Origin: Micavibrio sp. UBA6212
GTDB taxonomy: Bacteria > Pseudomonadota > Alphaproteobacteria > Micavibrionales > Micavibrionaceae
Direction: 5' to 3'
NCBI GenBank assembly: GCA_002421905.1
Contig: DISK01000006.1
Coordinates: 42,513 to 106,512, forward strand
DNA length: 64,000 bases
Notes under the pieces: generated by a model
Told to the model about the DNA's origin: nothing
The model's database searches: none
Seen by the model: only the letters and a program-made list of their open reading frames with translations
In this document: positions 44,324-52,613 of the stretch, piece after piece
How the letters are laid out: each line of letters starts with the position of its first letter
How positions within the stretch are numbered: position 1 is the first letter of the stretch
Made by a program: the position numbers and the translations under genes

Positions 44324-45046
44324 CTATTGCATATACAGCCCGCCATTCACGGACAGCGTTTCCCCTGTAATAAAGCCGGATTCATCGTGCGCTAAAAATA
44401 GAATAGCGCGGGCGATCTCTTCCGGCTTTGCCAAACGGCCCACAGGTACTTTATCGATAATTTTTTGCAGCGTTTCATCCGGCACGGCCTGCATCATACT
44501 GGTGTCGGTATAACCTGGCGCAACCGCATTGGCTGTGATGCCGTAGCGCGCCGTTTCCAGCGCAAGGGATTTGGTGAATCCTATAATTCCCGCTTTGGCC
44601 GCCGCGTAGTTGGTTTGGCCAAACTGCCCGGCAAGACCATTCACCGAGCTTAAACTGATGATGCGTCCGAACTTCTGCTCTTTCATTGCAGGTACGGCTT
44701 GACGAGCCATATAAAAACAGGCGTTTAGATCCACATTTAAAACGGATTTCCATTCCTCGACGGTCATTTTGGTGATGGTGTGATCCTTGATAATGCCCGC
44801 ATTATTTACCAAAATGGAGACGGGGCCAAAATCATCGCTGATTTTTTTAAAGCCCGCTTCGCAGGCGTCAGGATCTGTAACATCCCATTCATAGACAGCA
44901 ATACCGGTTGTTGCAGAAAAACTCTGCGCTTTTTCCTTGTTGCCAATATAATTGCACACTACCTGATACCCATTTTCTTTGAACATCAGCGCTGTTTTCG
45001 CACCGATTCCGGTCGTTCCACCTGTAATTAAAACTACGCGAGCCAT
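44324..45046 (-). CDS. phaB: Acetoacetyl-CoA reductase (PhaB/FabG-type SDR)
   Basis: The 240-residue short-chain dehydrogenase has the cofactor motif TGGTTGIG, LVNNAGI, catalytic Ser in SLSSVNG and Tyr/Lys in NYAAAKAG. The lack of an Asp after strand 2 and NYIGN fit an NADPH-dependent PhaB that makes (R)-3-hydroxybutyryl-CoA for PHB. FabG is the alternative, but the neighbouring PhaC and phasin-like genes favour PhaB. No thiolase gene (phaA) is present in the window. It starts a run of minus-strand genes behind a palindromic operator. Confidence 0.85.
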   Translation of the reverse strand: MARVVLITGGTTGIGAKTALMFKENGYQVVCNYIGNKEKAQSFSATTGIAVYEWDVTDPDACEAGFKKISDDFGPVSILVNNAGIIKDHTITKMTVEEWKSVLNVDLNACFYMARQAVPAMKEQKFGRIISLSSVNGLAGQFGQTNYAAAKAGIIGFTKSLALETARYGITANAVAPGYTDTSMMQAVPDETLQKIIDKVPVGRLAKPEEIARAILFLAHDESGFITGETLSVNGGLYMQ

Positions 45047-45083
45047 CCTATTTCCTTTTTTGTATGCGCTAAGTATTACATAG

Positions 45084-45108
45084 GATAGACTGGTCAGTCC
45101 AGTCTATC
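45084..45108. promoter_or_regulatory. Perfect palindromic operator between fabI and phaB
   Basis: GATAGACTGG-TCAGT-CCAGTCTATC is a perfect 10-bp inverted repeat with a 5-bp spacer, in the 75-bp gap ahead of phaB. There is no T-run behind it on the minus strand, so an operator for a TetR-type regulator is more likely than a terminator. Confidence 0.6.
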
Positions 45109-45121
45109 TTTGAACAATATT

Positions 45122-45883
45122 TTACGCATGAACGCTATACCCGTTATCAATATAAATTGTCTGACCGGTGATATGGCGGGATTTGTCTGAAACCAGAAAT
45201 GCCGCCGCTTCGCCGATCTGCTCGATAGATACCAATGCGTGAATGGGGGCTTCCTTCGCCGCCTTTTCCATGAGAGCGTCAAAATGGGATAAGCCAGAGG
45301 CCGCACGGGTCATCACCGGACCGGGCGAAAGCGCGTTAACGCGGATATTCCTTGGCCCCAGCTCATGCGCCAGATAACGCATGGAAGATTCTAATGCGGA
45401 TTTGACCGGCCCCATCAAATTATAATTCTCAATGACTTTTTCCGCGCCATAATAGCTCATGGTCAGAATAGAGCCGCCATCCTTCATAAGAGGTTCGGCA
45501 CGCTTTGCCAGCCGGATTAAGGAATGGCAGGAAATATCCATCGCCATCTGGAATCCCGCCGAGGAACTGTCAAGCACACGGCCTTGTAGATCCTCTTTCG
45601 GCGCAAAGGCAATGGAGTGCAGGAGGAAATCCAGCCCGCCCCATTGTTTTTTTACGCTAGAAAAAACGGCGTCCATCTGCGCCTCGTCTGTCACGTCGAG
45701 CGGCAGGTAAAGCGGTGCATTAATTTGTTGCATCAAAGGCTCGGTATATTGCCGGGTTTTTTCATTCAAGTACGTTACGGCCATTTCCGCGCCCAGGGCA
45801 TCAAAAGCCTGAATACAGCCCCAGGCAATAGACTGTTCATTGGCAAAACCGACAATCAGGCCTTTTAACGGTTTTTTACTCAT
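45122..45883 (-). CDS. fabI: Enoyl-ACP reductase FabI
   Basis: From ATG 45883 (253 residues) it shows FabI features: GFANEQSIAWGCIQAF at the cofactor loop, LLHSIAFAP and the catalytic YxxMxxxK in NYNLMGPVKSALE. It reduces trans-2-enoyl-ACP with NADH. The start lies one base after the SDR stop, preceded by GGGGAG. Here it may be a second, cluster-specific FabI, since such copies often travel with ackA/pta/phaC cargo. Confidence 0.9.
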   Translation of the reverse strand: MSKKPLKGLIVGFANEQSIAWGCIQAFDALGAEMAVTYLNEKTRQYTEPLMQQINAPLYLPLDVTDEAQMDAVFSSVKKQWGGLDFLLHSIAFAPKEDLQGRVLDSSSAGFQMAMDISCHSLIRLAKRAEPLMKDGGSILTMSYYGAEKVIENYNLMGPVKSALESSMRYLAHELGPRNIRVNALSPGPVMTRAASGLSHFDALMEKAAKEAPIHALVSIEQIGEAAAFLVSDKSRHITGQTIYIDNGYSVHA

Positions 45884-45884
45884 T

Positions 45885-46643
45885 TTAAACGGCTCCCCAG
45901 CCACCATCAGAAGGAAGAATAACGCCATTAATATTTTTAGCCTCATCGCTGGAAAGCCATGCAATCGCTTGCGCGATTTCAATAGCTTCAGCTGTTGGCG
46001 GCATTAAGGCTTTCATTAAAGGTTCGATTCTATTAATCGAAAGGTTCGATTCCATCGGGGCTTCAATGCTGGTTTTTACAGCGCCTGGCGCTACGGCGTT
46101 GACACGGATGCCTTTATCTCCATAGAAAAAGGCGGTGTTTTTGGTCAGCCCGTTAATGGCCCATTTAGAAGCCGTATAAGCAGCACCAGCAACAGATCCG
46201 CGCAAACCGGCTTCTGACGAAACATTGACGATAGATCCGTGACCGGCTTCCAGCATAATAGGTAAAGTTGCCCGTGTTAGTTTCATAACAGCCGTCAGAT
46301 TTACAGCTATCACTTTGTCCCATGTGGAATCATCGATTTCACCGACGGATAAAAAACGATCCATAATGCCTGCGATATTAGCAAGTACGTCAATTCGTTC
46401 TTGAGCCATTTTAACGATTTCTTCTATCACCTTCCCATTGCATACATCACCTGCACAGGTTTTTATGTCGTATGCTTCCAATGTACGGGAGAGAGCATCA
46501 AGGCGTGCTTGTGAAATATCACAAGCAATAACTTTTGCACCTTCTTGTGCGAATAATGTTGCGGTCGCTTCCCCAATTCCGGAGCCTGCACCTGTAATGA
46601 CAGCCGTTTTTCCCAAGAATCTTTGTTGTGTTTTTTGTGTCAC
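45885..46643 (-). CDS. Short-chain dehydrogenase/reductase
   Basis: This 252-residue SDR has TGAGSGIGEATA, LANIAGI, SSEAG and the catalytic YTASKWA. The Asp in IACDIS after strand 2 points to NAD(H). The substrate is not evident; 3-hydroxybutyrate or another short alcohol is possible. The start overlaps the acetate kinase stop by 4 bp and the stop lies one base from fabI, so it belongs to the phaC-pta-ackA operon. Confidence 0.88.
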   Translation of the reverse strand: MTQKTQQRFLGKTAVITGAGSGIGEATATLFAQEGAKVIACDISQARLDALSRTLEAYDIKTCAGDVCNGKVIEEIVKMAQERIDVLANIAGIMDRFLSVGEIDDSTWDKVIAVNLTAVMKLTRATLPIMLEAGHGSIVNVSSEAGLRGSVAGAAYTASKWAINGLTKNTAFFYGDKGIRVNAVAPGAVKTSIEAPMESNLSINRIEPLMKALMPPTAEAIEIAQAIAWLSSDEAKNINGVILPSDGGWGAV

Positions 46644-47752
46644 GGATGCATCTCCTTTTGAAAATTTCTCCAGATTTCTATCGCCATTGCGCGCTCTTCA
46701 TTGGCCGGAATGATATGATGTTCGAAAGGCGGCAGGAAAGATAAATGTCTTAAAATCATGATGCGGATTTTCTCGGAATTTTCTCCAATACCCCCGGTAA
46801 AAATCAGCGCATCCATACCGCCGAGCGAAGTCGCCATCGCCGCGATATATTGCGCGGTCTTCAGGGCAAAATATTCAAGTGCAAACGCGGCCTTTTTATC
46901 CGTGCTTTCAGACAGGACTTTCACATCATTGGTCAGGCCGGACAATCCTTTGAGGCCGGATTCATTATAGAGGATATTTTCCGTCTCATCTGGCGATAAA
47001 CCAAGCGTACGGATTATATACAGTACCGCCCCGGCATCGAGCGCACCGCAGCGCGTGCCCATCGGCAGGCCGTCGAGCGCCGTCATGCCCATTGTCGTGT
47101 CGATGCTGCGTCCGTTTTGCATCGCACACAGGCTCGCGCCATTGCCCAAATGTGCAACCACCACCTTACCTTCAACCAAGTGTGGATAATCGGTTTTCAG
47201 GCAATGGGCGATCCAGTCATAAGACAGGCCGTGAAAGCCATAGCGTTTTACCCCTTGGTCACGGATGGATTGCGGCAAGGCAAATTCATGGAATAATCGG
47301 CCATGCCGCGCATGAAAGGCCGTATCGAAACATCCCATTTGTGGCAAACCCGGCTGACGACTCTGCAATATATCGACGGCGGCCAGATTATGCGGCTGAT
47401 GTAGCGGTGCGAGAGGTTCAAGACTGCGCAGATATTTCATCGCACCCTCATCCAGTTTTACAGGCGCGGCATACTGTTCGCCGCCATGGACGATGCGGTG
47501 TGCAACCACCGAAGTAGGCAAGCGGTTGTCTTCCAGCCATTTTAAAACAAGATCGATAGCTTCCTCATGGGACAATCCTTCGCTCAAGGGATATGTTTCA
47601 GGTACTCCGTTTTCTTTTGAAACGTCAAAGACAGGCGTTCCGCCAATACCGCTGATCTTTCCGCCCGCCAATAACGGCAAAGTTTTTTCCAATCCAAACA
47701 GGCGGAATTTAACGCTGGAGGAACCGGTATTGAGAGTGAGCAAATGTCCCAT
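46640..47752 (-). CDS. ackA: Acetate kinase
   Basis: The 370-residue protein (ATG 47752) has the acetokinase motifs LTLNTGSSSVKFRLF, HRIVHGG, MGCFDTAFH, HLGNGASLCAMQNGRSIDTTMG and FTGGIGENS. It converts acetyl phosphate and ADP to acetate and ATP. It is slightly shorter than E. coli AckA. The start overlaps the stop of the MaoC-Pta gene (TAATG), forming an acetyl-CoA to acetate/ATP branch. Confidence 0.94.
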   Translation of the reverse strand: MGHLLTLNTGSSSVKFRLFGLEKTLPLLAGGKISGIGGTPVFDVSKENGVPETYPLSEGLSHEEAIDLVLKWLEDNRLPTSVVAHRIVHGGEQYAAPVKLDEGAMKYLRSLEPLAPLHQPHNLAAVDILQSRQPGLPQMGCFDTAFHARHGRLFHEFALPQSIRDQGVKRYGFHGLSYDWIAHCLKTDYPHLVEGKVVVAHLGNGASLCAMQNGRSIDTTMGMTALDGLPMGTRCGALDAGAVLYIIRTLGLSPDETENILYNESGLKGLSGLTNDVKVLSESTDKKAAFALEYFALKTAQYIAAMATSLGGMDALIFTGGIGENSEKIRIMILRHLSFLPPFEHHIIPANEERAMAIEIWRNFQKEMHP

Positions 47753-49161
47753 TATTTGATGCGCCCTTCCCGCCGTGCCGCTGAGAGTGCCATTGCAACG
47801 CCGCAAGAGAACATGCGCGTGCGTTTGGAATCGGCGCGGCTGGTCAGGATGATCGGCACGCGCGCACCCAGAACGATTCCGGCGGCGTCCGCCTTGCCAA
47901 GAAAAATAAGCTGCTTGGCGAGCGCGTTTCCGGCCTCGATATCCGGCACCACCAGAATATCGGCATCACCCGCCACATCGGAAATGATATTTTTATCCTT
48001 GACCGCCTGTGCGCTGATCGCGTTATCAAAAGCCAAAGGCCCGTCGAGTCGGCCTTCCTTGATCTGTCCCCGGTCGGCCATTTTGCACAAAGCCGCAGCA
48101 TCGATGGTGGAGGGAATGCGCGAGGTGACTTCTTCGGTGGCGGAGAGAATGGCGACTTTCGGATCGCCGTGTTCATGGTTGAACAACACATGCCACGCAT
48201 CAATGGCGTTTTGGCAGATATCGGCTTTTTGTTCCAGATTGGGGGCGATATTGATCGCTGCATCTGTAATCATAAGTGGCTTATGATAGGTGGGGATATT
48301 CATCAGGTATACATGAGAAATCCGCCGTTCTGTCCGCAAACCTGCTGAAGAAGGAACCACAGCTTCCAATAATTCTTCGGTATGGAGCGAGCCTTTCATG
48401 ATCGCGCCCACTTCTCCGGATGCCGCCATAGCAGCGGCTTTTGATGCGGCGGCATGACTGTGTTCAACGTTAATTATTTTCCATTCCTTCGCATCGATGC
48501 CGCTTTCTTGAATAGCATCCTTGATGCGCTGCTCAGGGCCGATCAGAATGGGATCAATCAATCCTTCGTCGACAGCCTCAGCCACGGCTTCAATGACATT
48601 GGCCTGTACCGGATGAACAACCGCGACTTTTAGAATGCCAAAAGCGCGGCATTTTTCCATCGTGCCTTTGTAGTGGTCTTTTTCACGGATATCGACCCAG
48701 GGGATATCCGGGCGGGGAATTCTGATTTTTTCGGTCGGCGCGAGAACAGTCGCCGTGCCCTCGACCAGCACCTCGCCTTTTTCGTTCAGGCATATGCAAT
48801 CAAAGACAACAACAGGTTTATCATCGCGCTTTGATTTGACGCTAACGCGTACCGTGACCTCATCGCCCAGCATCACAGGTTTTTTAAAGCGCATATCCTG
48901 CTCCAGATAGATTGTGCCGGGGCCGGGAAGTTCTGTTCCCAGCACCGTGGAAATCAGTCCACCCGACCACATGCCGTGACCGATCACGCCATGGAACAGG
49001 CTGTTTTCCGCATAATGTTCATCCATATGCGCAGGGTTTACATCACCGGAAACGGCTGCGAATAGCTCGATATCCTTTTGAGTAAGCCTGCGCTTCAACT
49101 CGGCGCTTTGCCCAATCGCAAGCTCTTCAAATGTTACGTTTGCCATGATGTCTTCAGCCAT
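47752..49161 (-). CDS. MaoC-phosphate acetyltransferase fusion
   Basis: This 469-residue fusion has an N-terminal (R)-enoyl-CoA hydratase of the MaoC type (FAAVSGDVNPAHMDEHYA, GVIGHGMWSGGLIS, about residues 33-70) and a C-terminal phosphate acetyl/butyryl transferase (IMKGSLHTEELLEAVV, ITDAAINIAPNLEQKADI, DILVVPDIEAGN). The first half can supply (R)-3-hydroxyacyl-CoA to PhaC; the second makes acyl phosphate for AckA. A start at the second Met (49146) is possible. It lies 11 bp after phaC and overlaps ackA by one base. Confidence 0.92.
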   Translation of the reverse strand: MAEDIMANVTFEELAIGQSAELKRRLTQKDIELFAAVSGDVNPAHMDEHYAENSLFHGVIGHGMWSGGLISTVLGTELPGPGTIYLEQDMRFKKPVMLGDEVTVRVSVKSKRDDKPVVVFDCICLNEKGEVLVEGTATVLAPTEKIRIPRPDIPWVDIREKDHYKGTMEKCRAFGILKVAVVHPVQANVIEAVAEAVDEGLIDPILIGPEQRIKDAIQESGIDAKEWKIINVEHSHAAASKAAAMAASGEVGAIMKGSLHTEELLEAVVPSSAGLRTERRISHVYLMNIPTYHKPLMITDAAINIAPNLEQKADICQNAIDAWHVLFNHEHGDPKVAILSATEEVTSRIPSTIDAAALCKMADRGQIKEGRLDGPLAFDNAISAQAVKDKNIISDVAGDADILVVPDIEAGNALAKQLIFLGKADAAGIVLGARVPIILTSRADSKRTRMFSCGVAMALSAARREGRIK

Positions 49162-49172
49162 GAGAGCGTCCT

Positions 49173-50903
49173 TTATGCCTGATGCACGTATTTCCCCGGT
49201 GCATCGTAAAGCGGTTTGAATTTATCATTTCCAAGTTTTTTAGGCGCTGCGATTTCTTCTTTACCCATCCGGTTCTTGAGCCATTTATCCCAGGCAACCC
49301 ACCATGATCCTTCAAAATCTTTCGCGTTCTCCAGCCATTCATCCGGCGCTTCATAAGCGCTGCCCTGCTTTTTCGTCTCCATATGATAGTGACGGTGCTT
49401 ATGCCCCGGCTCCGAGACGATCCCTGCATTGTGGCCGCCATTGGTCAAAACAAACGTCACTTCATTACCCACCATCAGGTGGATTTTATAAACCGATTTC
49501 CAAGGCGCGACATGGTCTTTTTCGGTGCCGACAGCAAAAACGGGAAGCGTGATGTTTTCCGGTGCAATCGCCTTACCCAGAACGCTATATCTTCCGTTTG
49601 CGAATTCATTGTTGAGGAAAAGCCGTTCCAGGTATTCGCTGTGCATTTTATAGGGCATGCGGGTGGCATCGGCGTTCCAGGCCATGATGTCAAACAGTTC
49701 TCCGCGTTGTCCCATCAGATATTCCTTGACCATGCGAGACCAGATCAAATCATAAGAGCGCAGCATCTGAAAGGCGCCCGCCATTTGCTTGGTATCAAGA
49801 TAGCCTTGCCCTTTCATCATTTTTTCAAGGTAATCCACTTCGCTGGGGGTCACGAACACCATCATTTCTCCGGCCTCGGTAAAATCACCTTGCGCGGCGA
49901 ACAAGGACAGGCTTTTCAGGCGGCCATCCTTTTCATGCGCCATATAAGCCGCCGTAATCATGGCCAGCGTTCCGCCCAGACAATAGCCGGTCAGGTGGAT
50001 CGGCGTATTGTTCATAATGGATGACACGGCATCAACCGCCGCCAGCGCGCCGTCACGGACATAATCATCCATACCTAGATTATGGTCTTCACTGGTCGGA
50101 TTTTTCCATGAGACGATAAAGACCTGATGGCCTTGCTCCGTCAGCCATTTTACCAGCGAGTTATGTGGCGAAAGATCAAGAATATAATATTTCATGATCC
50201 AGGCGGGCAGGATAAGGACGGGTTCCTTGTTCACCTTTGGCGTGACGGGATCGTATTGTATTAACTCCATAAGGTCATTTTTGAAAACAACCTTGCCTTT
50301 GGTTACGGCCACATGTTCGCCGGGCTTAAAATTTTCTATGCCCGCAGGGGGCTGGCTATTGATATTACGCTTAAAATCTTCGGCGGCGTTCACCGCGCCT
50401 TGAATCAAGCTTGCCCCACTGCTGCGAACCGTTTCGAATAGTAAATCAGGGTTGGTAAGTAAAAAGTTTGAGGGCGCACGCGCATCCAGAATTTGACGCG
50501 CCATAAACGAAACGGCTCGCTCAGTTTGAGGGTCCAGCCCCGGAATATCTTTTGTCGCCAGATCCCAAAACTCCTCCATGGCATGGAATGTTTGCAAATA
50601 CATGGTCCATGGCCAGATTTTCCAGCTCTCCGAGGAAAAGCGAGGATCATCGGCGCAGGCCGGATTATCGTCATCGCAGCCCTGCAAAAGACGGGCGGCA
50701 AGTTTAACAGAAGGAAAAGCCGCCAAAGACGCCAGCCGCCCGGGGCATAAGGAAAGCTGCGAGAGCCATGTCGCATACATTTGCACCAATCCGGCTGGGC
50801 TGAGGCCGTAAGTGAGGTGCGCCAGTTTCATCTGAAAAAAGTCATCCAGATCATCCATAGCAGACGTAAATTGCTCTATAGGCGTATTGGTCATTTTCCA
50901 CAT
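49173..50903 (-). CDS. phaC: Class I poly(3-hydroxyalkanoate) synthase
   Basis: This 576-residue protein has the PhaC lipase-like box GYCLGGTLAMI with catalytic Cys, the PWIMKYYILDLSPHNSLVKWL-type segment, Asp in a SEDHNL/EKDHVAPW region and His in NGGHNAGIV. It polymerises (R)-3-hydroxyacyl-CoA to storage polyester. The start is ATG 50903 or 50894. It is first in a five-gene operon, phaC-maoC/pta-ackA-SDR-fabI, divergent from a TetR gene. Confidence 0.94.
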   Translation of the reverse strand: MWKMTNTPIEQFTSAMDDLDDFFQMKLAHLTYGLSPAGLVQMYATWLSQLSLCPGRLASLAAFPSVKLAARLLQGCDDDNPACADDPRFSSESWKIWPWTMYLQTFHAMEEFWDLATKDIPGLDPQTERAVSFMARQILDARAPSNFLLTNPDLLFETVRSSGASLIQGAVNAAEDFKRNINSQPPAGIENFKPGEHVAVTKGKVVFKNDLMELIQYDPVTPKVNKEPVLILPAWIMKYYILDLSPHNSLVKWLTEQGHQVFIVSWKNPTSEDHNLGMDDYVRDGALAAVDAVSSIMNNTPIHLTGYCLGGTLAMITAAYMAHEKDGRLKSLSLFAAQGDFTEAGEMMVFVTPSEVDYLEKMMKGQGYLDTKQMAGAFQMLRSYDLIWSRMVKEYLMGQRGELFDIMAWNADATRMPYKMHSEYLERLFLNNEFANGRYSVLGKAIAPENITLPVFAVGTEKDHVAPWKSVYKIHLMVGNEVTFVLTNGGHNAGIVSEPGHKHRHYHMETKKQGSAYEAPDEWLENAKDFEGSWWVAWDKWLKNRMGKEEIAAPKKLGNDKFKPLYDAPGKYVHQA

Positions 50904-50949
50904 ATCCCATGTTTTGTTGTGCAGTGTGTCACAATTATACTGTACCGTC

Positions 50950-50971
50950 TAGTTTTAACATGTTAGAACTA
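50950..50971. promoter_or_regulatory. 22-bp palindromic TetR operator
   Basis: The half-sites TAGTTTTAACA and TGTTAGAACTA are inverted repeats with one mismatched pair, centred between leftward phaC and rightward tetR. Position and size fit an operator for the TetR protein at 50992. Confidence 0.65.
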
Positions 50972-50991
50972 AATGAATTTTAGGAAATACA

Positions 50992-51621
50992 ATGATGCGG
51001 ACAGGATATCAGCAAAAAGAGATGTCAAAAGAAGATGCTATTATAGAGGCAGCAACACGGCTGTTTTTGTCTAAAGGCTTCAGTGGCGTGAGTATGGAGG
51101 AAATCGCAAAGGGGTCCTCTGTCGCCAAGCAAACGCTTTACAGCTATTTCAAGGGTAAAGATGACTTATTTCGCGCCATCATTCATGCGCAGGCCGAAGA
51201 ATTTTTTGCCATGCTGCCACGCAATGACGATCCATCGGTCAGCATTGAAGAATTTCTATATCAGGTTGGCAAAGCAGCCATGAACATGCTGTTCACGCGC
51301 GATACGCTGGAGCTCTATCGCTTGGCTGTGGCAGAAACGCCGCGCTTCCCGGAGATAGGAGAACTATACTGGCAAACCGGACCACAGGCATTAATTGAAC
51401 GTATGGTTGAATTTCTGAAAAATCACGGCCTAGCCGAAGACAGCGCGGAAAAAGCATCGGAGCAGTTTTTGAGCCTGATCGTAGGGCATATGCTCTCGCT
51501 GGCACTCCTCAGAAAAAATTATCATCCGACAAGGAAAGAAAAGGAAGCACATGTCGCACAGGCTGTTTCCATTTTCTTTAAGATAAATAAATACCGCGAT
51601 AAAGAAAGACAGGCATCATGA
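50992..51621 (+). CDS. TetR-family regulator of ABC exporter operon
   Basis: The 209-residue protein has a TetR HTH at about residues 32-53 (VSMEEIAKGSSVAKQTLYSYFKGK) and a C-terminal domain like AcrR_C-type members (FLSLIVGHMLSLALLR). It overlaps the HlyD gene by 4 bp, so it is first gene of the exporter operon and likely autorepresses it via the palindrome at 50950. The palindrome lies in the shared region with phaC, which may then also be affected. Confidence 0.9.
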   Translation: MMRTGYQQKEMSKEDAIIEAATRLFLSKGFSGVSMEEIAKGSSVAKQTLYSYFKGKDDLFRAIIHAQAEEFFAMLPRNDDPSVSIEEFLYQVGKAAMNMLFTRDTLELYRLAVAETPRFPEIGELYWQTGPQALIERMVEFLKNHGLAEDSAEKASEQFLSLIVGHMLSLALLRKNYHPTRKEKEAHVAQAVSIFFKINKYRDKERQAS

Positions 51622-52610
51622 ATAAGAAAAACAGGCTTCTTCCTTTCGTAATACTTTTCATACTCGCAGGGCTGGGCGGCGGTTACTGGTACTGGCAATC
51701 GCAGCAGAGCGCTCTGCCGGATTATATCACCTCCGGCAATGGACGCATCGAGGCGGAAGAAACCCACGTCGCGGCCAAATATGCAGGCCGCGTGATCGAC
51801 GTTCTGTTTGATGAAGGCGATATGGTCAAGCAAGGCGACATTATCGCACATATTGATGCAGAAGATCTGGAAGCACAACATGACGGCGCAATAGCCAATC
51901 TTTCCTCTGCAAAAAATACCGTAGCAGAAGCGCAGGCCGGAGTTATTCACCGTGAGGCCGAGATGGAACTGGCCCAGGCCGAAGAGCAGCGCGCCAAGGC
52001 CCTGGTCGGCACTGGGGTTTCCAAAGAACTGTATGATCAACGCAAGGCCTCGGTTAAAACGGCAGAAGCCGCCCTGAATGTTGCCAAGGCGCAACTGGCT
52101 TCGGCAGAAAATCAGGTGGAAACGGCGCAATCCGAAATCGACCGTTTGAATGTCTTGATCAAAGACGCGACTTTAAAAGCTCCTATGAGTGGACGGGTAC
52201 AATACCGCCTCGCTGAGCCGGGCGAGGTCTTAAGCGCCGGATCACGTGTTGTCACCATCCTTGATCTTGAGAATGTCTACATGACCATTTTTCTGCCCGC
52301 CAAAGATATCGGCAAAATCATTGTCGGCAGCGAGGCACGGATCGTGCTGGACGCCCTGCCGGATGTAGTCATTCCTGCCAAAGTCTCCTTTATTTCCTCT
52401 GAGGCGCAATTCACGCCGCGCGAAGTGGAAACAAGAGAAGAACGTGAGAAGCTCATGTTCCGCGTAAAAATCCGTATCCCTAAATCTTTGCTTTCCAAAC
52501 ATATTGAGAAAGTCCGTACCGGATTGCCGGGCATCGGCTATGTCATGCTGGGGGACAAAAATGACTGGCCGGAGTATTTAAAGGTGAATATCGGACAATC
52601 ACAGGAGTAA
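51618..52610 (+). CDS. HlyD-type periplasmic adaptor (YhiI-like)
   Basis: This 330-residue membrane-fusion protein has an N-terminal anchor (FVILFILAGLGGGYWYW), a biotinyl-lipoyl motif (VAAKYAGRVIDVLFDEGDMVKQGD), a coiled-coil hairpin rich in Ala/Glu and the second lipoyl half LKAPMSGRVQYRLAEPGEVLSAGS. It couples the ABC exporter encoded next to an outer-membrane channel. It overlaps tetR by 4 bp, and the exporter gene follows after 3 bp. Confidence 0.92.
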   Translation: MNKKNRLLPFVILFILAGLGGGYWYWQSQQSALPDYITSGNGRIEAEETHVAAKYAGRVIDVLFDEGDMVKQGDIIAHIDAEDLEAQHDGAIANLSSAKNTVAEAQAGVIHREAEMELAQAEEQRAKALVGTGVSKELYDQRKASVKTAEAALNVAKAQLASAENQVETAQSEIDRLNVLIKDATLKAPMSGRVQYRLAEPGEVLSAGSRVVTILDLENVYMTIFLPAKDIGKIIVGSEARIVLDALPDVVIPAKVSFISSEAQFTPREVETREEREKLMFRVKIRIPKSLLSKHIEKVRTGLPGIGYVMLGDKNDWPEYLKVNIGQSQE

Positions 52611-52613
52611 GGT

